Source of the DNA: Chondrus crispus
Lineage: Eukaryota > Rhodophyta > Florideophyceae > Gigartinales > Gigartinaceae
Length of the DNA: 64,000 bases
Assembly: GCF_000350225.1 (NCBI RefSeq)
Contig: NW_005178511.1
Location: forward strand, 1-64,000
Direction: 5' to 3'
This document shows, one piece after another, positions 50,755-63,160 of the stretch. Each line of letters opens with the position of its first letter. Position 1 is the first letter of the stretch. Both the position numbers and the translations under genes were made by a program. The notes under the pieces were generated by a model. The model did not search any database. It was given only the letters and a program-made list of their open reading frames with translations, and was not told where the DNA came from.

Positions 50755-53700
50755 ATGCAGAGTCATTCGAGTAACAAGTCATCACAACGAAAAAGACCTC
50801 GGCCAAGGAGGGACGTTAATCGAGCTAAGGAGCAGTTTAGCTGGATTGAAAGATTGCCGCGCTACACAGATCCAAACAAAGTTGCAAGTCCAGCCGGTTT
50901 CCTAAATTCTATTGAAAAGAACAAATCTGGAGCTGAAACTCAATCTTTTGACGATTTAGTGAAAAGAAGGCTCTCATTCGATTCAGATCAAGACGATCCC
51001 AATGCGTTAACGGAAAATACACTTGTTGAAACAGAGGGCACCACTCAGGGTAAGGAAAGGGACGAGCATTTGGCATCCATCTCTAATACAAGTGAAGATG
51101 CTTTTATCGATGGCGCATTGCCTCCTTCCCCTACTTCAGATGTGAGCGCTTCTTATGAGGACATACCTTTGGACCGGAGATGCGTATCAACGTGGCAGCA
51201 ATTGTTGTCATTGTTAGCCGTCAGTGGTACGAACAGGTTCACGATTGATCAATTCGAATACTTCCGGGACACAGTTAACTGGTTACTTGGAAGATATGCG
51301 CCCCACGAAAAGCCTTTGCCTTCATACTCATCGATCCAGCGCAATCTTTTGCCTTACTTGCGCGAGAAAAGCTTTCCTGTTTCTCGGAGGTGTGTATTTC
51401 CCGTCGACTTGAAAAAAGCCGGTGCCAGGCAATCGACTTCCCCAGTATCGCGTTCCGATTTATCGGTGGATCCTCATCCAACTTCGGCTGTAGCTGAGGC
51501 CGAAGTTATTCTACCAAGCTCTTGGGCGCGGCGGGATGTATCATTCAGACCCACGTGGATGCTCTTGGAACAGGGATGCTTGGATGAAGCCAAAGGTGGT
51601 GTTCTCGATCCGGTTTTCACGACGGCTAACAGAATTTCGATGGTTTCAAGAAGGAATTCAGTCTTGTGTCAGCCCAACTCTAGTGCATTCTCGAAACAAC
51701 ACGGATACTTTTCCCATTCCTCTTTTTACAAGGTTGGAACATCTGTGAACATTGCAATGTCAAGTACGCCCGGGCAACGAGACGGGTCTACAGACAGCGG
51801 CAGATATTCTTATCATTCCGTCAGCGGACTCTCTTTCACAAGGGGAGAAAGATCCCACTACCTTCTGCATGCTAACATAGGGAAAACTGTACTGATGAGC
51901 TCCAAGTTCAGACTGAACGCCGATTCGGACATTGGCCACTTCTGGGGCCCTGGAGGTGAGGAATTCATGAAGGAAGGCGATCTTTGCACTCAGCTGTATT
52001 TGTCCATATCAGATCACGTGTGCTTTCTTGCACACAGACTTTGCAGCAATACTGGAACAACATGGCCGATTGAAATTGTTTGGATTCCAACTACCAACAG
52101 CGACAGAGAAGGACGTAAATTCCAGTGGTGCAGAGCATTCAAACAGATGGTATCTGACGTTGTATTAAATGCAAACCAACAGAGTGGCCCATATTCTAAC
52201 TCATCGCATGAAGACGTACTTGATATAGGCACAATAGGAGTTAGAAGTTATGTCGATGAATTTCAATGCCCATGTGACAAGTCTACTGGTACGCTGCTGG
52301 ATGGTAGTCGTTTCTTTGTGTACAGAATACTAGTGTACTCGGACGGGTTCTCTCAATACAAGGAGAAACAAGGTTCTGCAGGGGGAATATACATGCTTCC
52401 CCTCAACTTACTACCAAGGCATCGCACTGGCCGCAAGTCGGTCAGGTTGCTCGGACTCACTCCGCCGGGAGTAGAATCCAGTGAAGTTTTGCGCATTATA
52501 TCAGAAGATCTCGAGACTGCAGCAACCGACGGTATTAAAACTGTTGATGGAGCTGGACTTGCAATCACCGTTTTCATCCAAGTCGTGGCATATGTTGCTG
52601 ATTTTCTCGAAATTGCCCATGTTTCAGACTTGCTCGGCCACACTGCTGATGCAGCCTGTCATCTTTGTTCTTTTAGAGTTCAGAGACTTGATCCAGCACA
52701 GTCTCGTCATGGCTTTACCACCGAAGAGCACAGCGCAGATTCTTGCAGCTTTCGTTCAGGTCCGCGAACAGATGCCATTCGTGGGGCGAACATAAATGAG
52801 AGGGAATTTTCTTCGCTATTACATCACCTTGGCATGGAGCAAGAATCATCCCGCAAGGTTTCTGGTAGTCCTTTGCTGTTGCTATATCAGAAACTGACGC
52901 GTGCACAGTCCAGCGGTAAAATACCGATCGCAAGTTGCGGCCATCCAATCTTTAATGCCATGTTCGACCCTTACCGTTCCGTTTTGGTGGCACCTGACCA
53001 TTTGCTGTCTGGTAACGCTATCAATATTGTAACAACTTGCTTCATGCTACTTCATGATGAAGAAGCTGTTCGACACGTTGAATCACGGGTTTGCGAGGCA
53101 CTCCGAGCAAACAATCTTGTGATTCAAAACAAATTGTTTGATTTCAAGGGTAAGAAGCTCTTTTCCATGGAAAAGAGCTTCTTACCCTTGTGACGTGCAC
53201 GTCAATCAGCGGAGTGTTCTGCACACTTGTCCTTGCTGACAAAGTTTTTCACGACTTTTGCGGTGAAAACATGGATTGTGGAGCAGGGCGGAATGATGAA
53301 CAATCAAGTGCGCTTCTACATGCTGTAAAATGCCTACAACTTTATTCAGCCCTGGTAACAAAAACGTATTGGTATCCAAGCCTTCTTATTGACGGGAAAG
53401 AGGCGGTGAGGCTGTTCAACTCGGATCGTGGTCGGGCGAGTACCGTTGAGCTACAGGACATGTCTCGTCAGTACGTTTCCTTGTGCGATAAGCTTTGTGG
53501 TCAGTCTGAACTAGCAAAGAAGAACATAGACAAACCAAACTTGCACAGGCTAATCGAGTTGTATACTCACTCAGTCGCGGCGATGGGTCACGTGCGCCAT
53601 TTTGGTGAACTCGTCTTTGAGTTTGCCCATCAGCCATTAAAGCGAGGCATTTCCCGTTCTAACAGAAGAAATCCCCATTTACAAGCAGTAAAGCATGCAC

Positions 53701-54581
53701 TTTCTGACGACTGGCAAGACCGTCTTGCGGCACTAACAGAAAAGATAGTGGAGAACCCCTTGTCACAGGAACATAAAAACGACTTCGGTACATTCTTGAC
53801 CGGTCAGAAAAGTACTCCATCGGAACATCTAGACACTACCTCATTCGAAAGCCAGCTGACAGAGGACTTACTAATCAAGCCGTTGTTGCGTAAACTGGTA
53901 GGAAAAACATCGCCCGGTCCGCGTGGTGATGGGTCACATTCTAAGTGGGTTCTGAACGGTACAGAAAAGACATCGACGTCGCATACAGGTATGATGAAGT
54001 TGCTCAATCAGTCATTTATTCTCCAATTCGATGGCGAGCGCAAAGTAACATTCTTCAAGAAGGCGCGCCGGTTTAAACAAAACATATTTAGGTCGAGCAC
54101 ATCCGGGCATTCATATCCTCACGATTGTATTCGTGTAAGAAACGCCATTCAATCGCTTGTGCGTCATGACATGACAGGAGACTTACTCGAGGAGCAGCCG
54201 AGTCTTCTCGAAATGGAGGGCAGTCCGGACAATTACATACTTGTTGTTTTTGCTGTCGAGGCATTTTTATCTTGGAAGGACCACCAGTCTGGTGCTGGAG
54301 AATATTGTATCGAGAGTTCTCCATTCGTTTTTGTGCGAAAATGCACATTACATGAGGATAGAACCTTACACGTTCCCCCCGGTACACCATTAATCTTACT
54401 AAGACTGACTGGAAATGTGAGAAGGGTTGGGCTGATACATGCGTGTTCTATGTCTTCACCAGAGACCCACTGTCACATCAGTGAAAATGTCGGCGTGATA
54501 ACGCACGCAGCTGGACTTCTTTCAGGCGATAGGTTCTATTATCTTACAAAGCGGCAAGGATACCCTCCACGAATGGGGTAA
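50755..54581 (+). pseudogene. TNP2/CACTA-like transposase split by a fold-back insertion
   Basis: From ATG 50755 the first part reads MQSHSSNKSSQRKRPRPRRD (nuclear-localisation-like), has an acidic middle, then a catalytic-looking region. It includes RILVYSDGFSQYKEKQGSAGG, IYMLPLNLLPRHRTGRKSVR, LLGLTPPGVE and LLGHTADAACHLCSFRV. This order (SD.F.....S.GG.YL...NLP.h.R, then C..C) is that of the TNP2-type transposases of CACTA/EnSpm and Plavaka elements. The frame stops at 53193, inside a 46-bp perfect palindrome. The rest of the protein (DKPNLHRLIELYTHSVAAMGH, GELVFEFAHQPLKRG) continues to 54581 in another frame. A 23-nt inverted duplication alone explains the shift. The whole gene would be about 1,268 codons before the lesion. 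Confidence 0.7.
53145..53190. repeat. 46-bp perfect palindrome
   Basis: Left half 53145-53167 begins CAAGGGTAAGAAGCTC; right half 53168-53190 is its exact inverse; centre CCATGG. Removing the right half restores one continuous reading frame across the transposase gene. Confidence 0.97.
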
Positions 54582-54942
54582 ATTATGCATATCTCACAGC
54601 CGATAGAATTGTGGGAAACGGCCAGCCCGCTATCGAGAGAGTTAGCCATTTGTTTACGTTGATAAGTAAGTAAAGTATGTGACCATGCCATTCATGTTTT
54701 TGGTTGCCATCAAAGGCGCCTTTCGTTCTTACAGAGGGGCGGTTGGGGGTGTTGTTTTGATGTGAAGGGGTGGCGCGGGGCCTGAGGGTAGACATTTGTG
54801 GGTGAGGAAAAGATGTGTGTCTGGATTGATGAGAGCAGGATGGTGGAGGGCAGTCAGATTCGACACAAAGAGATGAGGTGAGCGTTTGCGAAGTGCCTGG
54901 CTGGCCATTGACGTTTTTGCATTGGCATACTTTCAATCCTTT
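54582..54942. other. Convergent 3' intergenic of the transposon block
   Basis: 360 bp between two convergent genes; no ORF with domain support. Confidence 0.5.
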
Positions 54943-56307
54943 TCATTCTATGGTTCTCTTCACCATGTTCTGGGTTACTGTTCTTTGAAATTCCTCTATG
55001 ATATGCTTACCCCGTACCACTAATGAAGGCCAGCTCATCTCTAAACAGCCCAGTGCCTCATCAGGATCTGTCAACGTCTTAGAAAGCTGTTTTGTTTTTC
55101 CCGCGGATGTCCGATGCCAAAGCAAATGAAATGCACGGTCTCTCAGATTTTCTGGTATCCTGTTCCCGTGATAGGCAACCTTGGAGATCTTCAAGGCGTC
55201 AGAAAGCATCATACTTTTTTTCTAGTCTGTTAGCGTACGTTCTGTTTCGTCGATCGAAACACGTGTTCTCCCGGAAAAGTAGCTCGCACATTTTGTCTGT
55301 GGCTGTGCAAACTTGACTTCCCGCAACTCGAAAAATGAACATGGATTTTTCTGAATCATTGTCAGCCAAAGTCCCCCTAGCAGCCGAAAGGCGCTCTGGT
55401 CAGACACTTCCATGCTCCTCATTTTTCTTCCCTTCACCATGAAGTACTGTAGATCAGAGACACTTTTGAAACCGATGCATTTACCAAGACAGCCGAGAGA
55501 ATCTAACAATATCGTTATTGTTTCTATGTCGGAGCGGGGAGACTGGGTTTCCTCGTAGGTTGGGCAAAATGTTGCCGTGGGAGTCCGCATTCTGACCACG
55601 CGGCATATTTGTTCCATTTCAGCAAGATTGCAGTCCGTATCTGCCCGTAAAGCTCTTGTGAAGCACATACCAATATGTCTTCCTTCCTGCGCGACGACAT
55701 CCGTGACTGCAGTTCGAATTCTTGGAAGTTGAATAGCTCTCTGGCATGCATTTGCCATTCTTTGCCTTAGGAATCCAAAAGCCCGGTCAGAAATGACATC
55801 ACTTTCGGTCTTATACCGCAATAATCTGGAATAAATGCCGCTTTGAGCACTCAGAAGCCTTTGAATCTCATCCACTCTCAGTTCCAGAGATGCTACACGA
55901 GATGAAGTTCTGGTATGATCACATAGACTAGTAAAGCAGTTCCGCTTCGTGCAGGAGGCCTCGAGGGCGCTGTAATCATCGTCCGAACTCGAGATTCCAT
56001 CATCACACTCGGAGAAATCTCGTTCGCAATACCGCCATTGTTGCATGCACAGTTGCGTTCCGTCATCTTGCTTATGCTGCAATTTGTTTTTCATGAAGCG
56101 TGCGCTCACACCAGATTCACCCATGCCGTAGCCTGCATTATACTGCACGACGGCAACGAACTCGCGTCTTCGCCTCCCAACTCCACTCACTTTCCCCCTC
56201 CACCAAACGTCCTTTTTGTTTTTCTGACCTTTCCTCCTTCCACTCTCCACAGTAACGTCAAGAATCCAGAGAACTTCAATGGAGTCCCCTTCCCTTAGCT
56301 GGCGCAT
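54943..56307 (-). pseudogene. Tudor/SH3-barrel-like transposon protein with one TAG
   Basis: From ATG 56307 the frame runs 361 codons to TAG 55222-55224, then continues open in the same frame for 92 codons to 54943, so one nonsense codon splits a 453-residue protein. The N-terminus GDSIEVLWILDVTVE...DVWWRGKVSGVGRRRREFVAVVQY has the spacing of a Tudor/chromo-type barrel (GD.veV.W....WW.G.V......V.Y), often a histone or methyl-lysine reader. The middle is acidic and then helical (SLELRVDEIQRLLSAQSGI). The rest is unrecognised. It is convergent with the transposase and probably part of the same element. Confidence 0.5.
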
Positions 56308-57198
56308 TCCAGTTATTGATTATGACCGTGCGGAAACCCCCAAATCGCCCCGTCAGATTCTCCGCTGATAAGCAAGTGTAGAAGAAGCAACCACTATCCG
56401 TGTAGATTTCCAAATGGAAGAAACAAAAGCAGATCTGTGTGTATTCCCTGATAGGTACCGAAGAGAAGGAAACTTGGATCGATGGAGAGGGATATGTGGT
56501 GGTGGCAGTGGCGAAATCAGAGATCTGGGAATCTTGGCTATCGACAGAAGCAGAAACACGGAAAGTAAAATGGGAGAAATATTCAGGTCAAAAAAATCAA
56601 AAATCTGAGCGTCCAAGCGCAACGGGCTGATAGAAAAAGGCCGTGGTCGGGATACAGGTAGAACGCATGGACTACCACTACGTGAGGTTTGGAGCTGATA
56701 CCGTTTCAACAACATGCGCCACCGGAAATTTGTGACATGCGGGCATGTGTAATACGTGTCACTACATCTACTCGGAGTGCACTGCACACGACTCCGGGGG
56801 TGAGGGCAAAGGTCGATCTCCCACCCACCGTATGGCAAGTGCTCACTCGCACCGTCGTAGCACCACTTCCGTCCTCATCGCTTCCTTGTCTCAAGCATCA
56901 TCGAATCCTTGCATGATGGGCTTACTGGAAAGTCGGGCGAGTATTTCTCAGCTCTATCACACTATTCACTCGTTTTGCCTCCAATTTGCCATTCCGCCTC
57001 CCACTTTCATCTCTATCGCAATCGAAACCCGGTCTTTGCAGTCCTTGTAGCAACCTCCTCTCTCCCAAAGACTGCTCGCCATGAGCGCTGCTTTTATGCT
57101 GGCCATACCTCCTGTCCCCTCTCTTTAGCCGCCCCCACCATAGAAGGGCACTGCCACTTGGTCAAGCGTCCTCGTCCTAACTAATCCTAGAGCGGCAT
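56308..57198. other. Interval between transposon block and Deg pseudogene
   Basis: No gene recognised. It should contain the right end of the large transposon, but no inverted terminus matching the left side was found by eye. Confidence 0.45.
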
Positions 57199-59500
<2,302 letters not shown>

Positions 59501-60234
59501 AGAGGGTGTGCTGCTGGGGCAGGTCCACGGCCTGGGAGACGGAGGTGAGACAATGTGGAAGGTGTTGCTGAGGCTGTTGGAGGGGAGCTGACAGAAAATA
59601 GCGCGGAAGGAGGGGTCTGGGCCGTAGGTAGACGGAAGCGGCAAGGATGAGCTGGGCGATTTTCTGGGCTGGGCGGAAATCTCGGATGGACGGGACTACA
59701 GGTGTGTTTTGCGGTAAAGTTGTCGGCGACGCCTAGGACCGTTCCGTCACGGAGGACGCGGCGGGAGTTAGAGTTGTACTGGACGTGCCTTTGGCGGCCG
59801 TCGGCATTTGAGGAGGGGTGGGCGTCGGAGGGGGAGAAAAGGGCGTTTCGGGGGGCCACGCAGGGGATGGAATTCAGAGAGAAGCGGGAGGGGGAGAGGG
59901 TTGCGAGGATGTCGGCGAGGGGGATGCCGTCGGTCTGGAAGTGCATGAGCTTGTCGACTGCAGTCGACGCGATGAGGGAGGGTAAGGCGGATGTGAGCGT
60001 GATAATGAGAAGTGGGACTCCGTGTGGATGCGGGCGGCATCGCGACGGTCGTGGGGGAGGGCGGCAGCCTCGCTGACTGTGAGGGTTGAAAGGGGGTCAT
60101 CGGAATGGGGAAGGGGCGAGGTGTTGATTTAGAGGGTCTCGGGGCGCGGTTTGAGGCATTCGCCGAGTGGTTGGAGGGTCTGGATGAACTGCCCGGAGGG
60201 CAGCTTCGTTGAGGGTGGTGGCGGGGGTCAGGTT
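59501..60234. other. GC-rich interval between RUVBL2 pseudogene and chromovirus LTR
   Basis: A minus-strand open frame (59461-59946 and upstream) reads ASTAVDKLMHFQTDGIPLAD and RRVLRDGTVLGVADNFTA, which looks partly protein-like, but no family was recognised. It may be the end of a host gene whose 5' part was cut by the LTR at 60235. Confidence 0.3.
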
Positions 60235-60811
60235 TGTGGTATAACTACCTTCGTCCCGACCACTCGGAACGAGGGGGGTTAGAGGTAAGGGAGCGCGCGA
60301 CGCTGGGTAACCCACGCGAGCGCGAACCGTACGGAAGGACTCGAAAAGAGGGATGGCTCACGTGGCCGGTGACGCGCAGCCGGTCGGTGGTGTCAGATCC
60401 GGACGGCCGGTCACGGGTTAGAAGCCTGAGACTTAGAGGTAAAACCGGACGGAGTTAGCAAAAAGCCGTAAAGGGAAGGGAGGCGAGTCTGCCTCCGTTT
60501 ACTGGAACGGGGCAGGTGCCCCCGGTCTTAACCCCTAAGTGGGACGCCAGGACACCTGTCCCGCTACAGTAGCTGTTACTTACTGTATACCAGCTACTGT
60601 GCTAAATTGGCTAATTTGTGCCATTAACTACTAATTACTAATTACTTACCGTTCGGATCCTACACGTGTAACCAACGGGGTACCACTGTACTCCGCACCG
60701 GCCGTGTGCTGTAAATATAACTCCTTACAGTTCTTCTCGCGCTTACAGCCCATCATACTGTATCCCGGGGCGGCAGAGGTGGTGCGATTGCCTTCGCGCC
60801 GTTGTGCTACA
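60235..60811 (-). repeat. 3' LTR of second chromovirus
   Basis: Read on the minus strand it starts TGTAGCACAACGG at 60811, directly after a polypurine tract, and ends GTTATACCACA at 60235. These ends resemble those of the first element (TGTAG...TACA). Inside is a perfect 10-bp hairpin ACAGTAGCTG/CAGCTACTGT (60566-60600) and a CACGTGTA motif (about 60,663). The partner LTR lies outside the window, so both borders are inferred. Confidence 0.6.
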
Positions 60812-60828
60812 GACCCCCTTCCTTATCT
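60812..60828 (-). other. Polypurine tract of second chromovirus
   Basis: The minus strand reads AGATAAGGAAGGGGGTC immediately before the LTR start. Confidence 0.6.
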
Positions 60829-61079
60829 CGCGACACGTCCCCGTCGCGGCGGACTAAAATCCGTGCCAGCTGTGACGGTCCTCTATCCCGAACGGAGACC
60901 ATGCGTCGGCCGCGGAGACGCGGCCGTACAGTACGTACCTTCCTCGGGTCCTCACCCGCATGCACACCCGCAGCGGCGGTCATTTCCCGACCCGCGCGGA
61001 GGAGTTCAGCGCTCCTGCTGCTCCCGGTTCCATTTGCGGTACGCCACCGTTCGGATTGGGCGGCTTCAGCCTTCGCCGG

Positions 61080-62012
61080 GTCATCGAACAACCGGCGCAA
61101 AGAAGCGTTTTTCCAGGACCCCCCCGGAGGGCTGGCCATTTTTCCAAGAATTCCCCTTCGATTTCCTCCAAAACCCCACGGGTGCGCCCCCTCCGGCCCG
61201 GCAGCGGTACGTCCCAGACCTTTCCCCGGGCGTGCGGTACCTCTGTCGTCCAAAGCACAAGCAAAAACCGCACGGTAGTCCCTTTCCCGAACGGTTCCTA
61301 TTTGGAAACCAATAGAAACTGTAAAAAACAGTTAGAAACGGCATAAACACGTTTCTGTTTCCAAATACTCCCAGGTCGGCGACGACCTCAGGAGTCTGGA
61401 ACCGTTCTCGGATATGGGCTACGATTTTTATTCGCCCTTCTAGAGGGGAAATCGTAGCCCTTGTCCCCGTACAGTGCTCCCTTGATGAACCGATCGGGAA
61501 CTCGGGTTTACAGGTACAGCGGACCGACACGCTGTACCTTCAACCGTCCGGATAGGCTTGCCGTTGCGGTGGGGCGTCTTCCCCCGGCGCCGGGCATCAT
61601 CAAACCGGCGCCAAAGAAGCTATTTTCCCCCACCCCCCGGAGGGCCGGCCATTTTTCCAAAAACGGCGCCCTTTCACCCGCGAGACAGCGGGGTGTGTGA
61701 CCGCCAGCCTGTCCGTGCGGTCAGTGGGGAGCTCCCAGCGGCGGTACGCTCTGCCGTTCGTCCAAAACCGGTCCGTAAGTCCTGCCATTGTCACTTTCCG
61801 CGGAGGCCCCGATTTGGAAACGAAAGGAAACTGTAAAAAAACAGGCAGAAACAGCGGTTTACAGTTCCAGTTTCCAAATCCGCTTGGGCCTTCCCAAAGT
61901 CGGATTTTCCGTCTTGGGACCTCCGGACGCGGGCGGACCCGGGGAATGCAATGCCGTTAACGGGAGGGGGCTACGATTTTTTCCCACCCTTTGAGAGGGG
62001 AAAACGTAGCCC
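61080..62012. repeat. Duplicated two-hairpin module
   Basis: Copy A (61080-61460) and copy B (61590-62012) share GGCGC-AAAGAAGC..TTTTCC, CCGGAGGGC.GGCCATTTTT and two hairpins in the same order. Hairpin 1: ATTTGGAAAC/GTTTCCAAAT (61300-61366 in A; 61812-about 61879 in B), with an inner stem and an A-rich loop. Hairpin 2: GGGCTACGATTT/AAATCGTAGCCC (61416-61460 in A), and GGGCTACGATTTT/AAAACGTAGCCC (61968-62012 in B). The stems are conserved while loops and linkers have diverged. Confidence 0.8.
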
Positions 62013-62711
62013 ATCCGAGGGCTTAATTAAAAACCGGTGAACCGGTTCATTCCGACGGTGCAGCGAGTCCATCCGCACCGGGTCTATCCGGTCGGGTTCG
62101 CCGGTGGCGCACAGTAGTATGTGCGCGCCATGAGCGGTAGATTACCGTTTACGGGAGGCCTTCGGTCGGTTCCTATATGTAGTCCGCTGGGTTGTAGCCT
62201 ACCAGCGGACATCGTAGGAGGGGTCGGTACCGGTCTTCTAGAATTTTCCTGTCGGTGTCGGCGGCCGGATCGCCCGGCGGCCCGCGATGGGTGACCTCGC
62301 GGTTGGTGCGGCGTAGTGCTGCGGAGGTGGTTTCCCGTCCCTACGCAGCACGAGAAGCTCATCCCCACCAGCGACTTGCGAGAAAATCGGCCTTTTCCTT
62401 AGTAATTTCTGCCTGCTTTTTCCTTGCGGCGGGTGACTTCTCGGCGGTTTGACGAGCTCCGATTGGGCGGTCCCCAAAATCGGTCGTATTTGGAACCGCC
62501 GCCAGTGGTCCAGCGGCCACACGTGCCGGGCGGTGTATGCCGCTCGCGCAACTCGTGGTCCACAGTGCCCTGGAGCCCCGGCGAGGTCGTGCCAATACAG
62601 TATTTACGCGGCTGGGTTCCGTCTCTCGGCGGCGGGTATGCACCGGGGCGCCAAGCCGTTTGACCACCGCCGCGTCAGGTCGTCCTGCCGGCGGGTCAGC
62701 TTCCCCCCCGG

Positions 62712-63110
62712 CGCCGGTCCATCCGGTGCGGCTCGGGCGGTGGCACGCGGGGGATCTGCGTGCGCCGTAAACGGGTGGTGGCCGCCTGGAGGAGACCCTC
62801 GGCGGAGTGGCCCCCCATCCGCGCCGGGTATTCCGGTGCGGGGTTTGGGGTGGCGCACGCTGGGTTCCGCGTGCGTCCGTGGCGATTGGCCGCCTCCTGC
62901 GCCGGGTGTTCCGGTGCGGGGTTTGCAGTGACGCGCGCGGGGTTTCGCGTGCGTCTGTGGCGACCTCGCCCCATCCTGCGCCGGGTCTTCCGGCGCGGGG
63001 TGGGCGGTGACGCAGGCGGGGTTCTGCGTGCGTCTTTGGCGACCTTGCCCCATCCTGCGCCGTGTCTTCCGGCGCGGGGTTTGCGCTGGCGATTGGCTGC
63101 CGCGCGGGGG
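62712..63110. repeat. 78-79-bp tandem repeat
   Basis: GCGCCGGGT.TTCCGG-GCGGGGT recurs at 62821, 62899, 62978 and 63057, followed each time by a GGCG..GC..GGGTT-like block and TGCGTGCGTC. A more diverged unit starts at 62712. The array lies just outside the integrase stop. Confidence 0.8.
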
Positions 63111-63160
63111 AGGTTCTTCTCCGGATCGTCCCGCCCCGCGCTGGGTTGCCCAGTGCGGTG

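Larger units (their letters stand above)
60829..63160 (-). other. Noncoding spacer of second chromovirus
   Basis: 2.3 kb between integrase stop and polypurine tract. No ORF shows a domain. It contains two copies of a module of about 500 bp with paired hairpins (61080-62012) and a 78-79-bp tandem repeat (62712-63110). Confidence 0.65.

Noticed and set aside
14915..55224. Reassigned stop codons
   Set aside because: Host genes in the window end cleanly in TAG (NAP, sulfotransferase, uL4), TAA (VPS72, 47-aa gene) and TGA (PNGase, galactokinase), so the standard code fits.
62712..63110. Coding repeats (26-residue units)
   Set aside because: The period is 78-79 bp, so units do not stay in frame, and the array follows the integrase stop.
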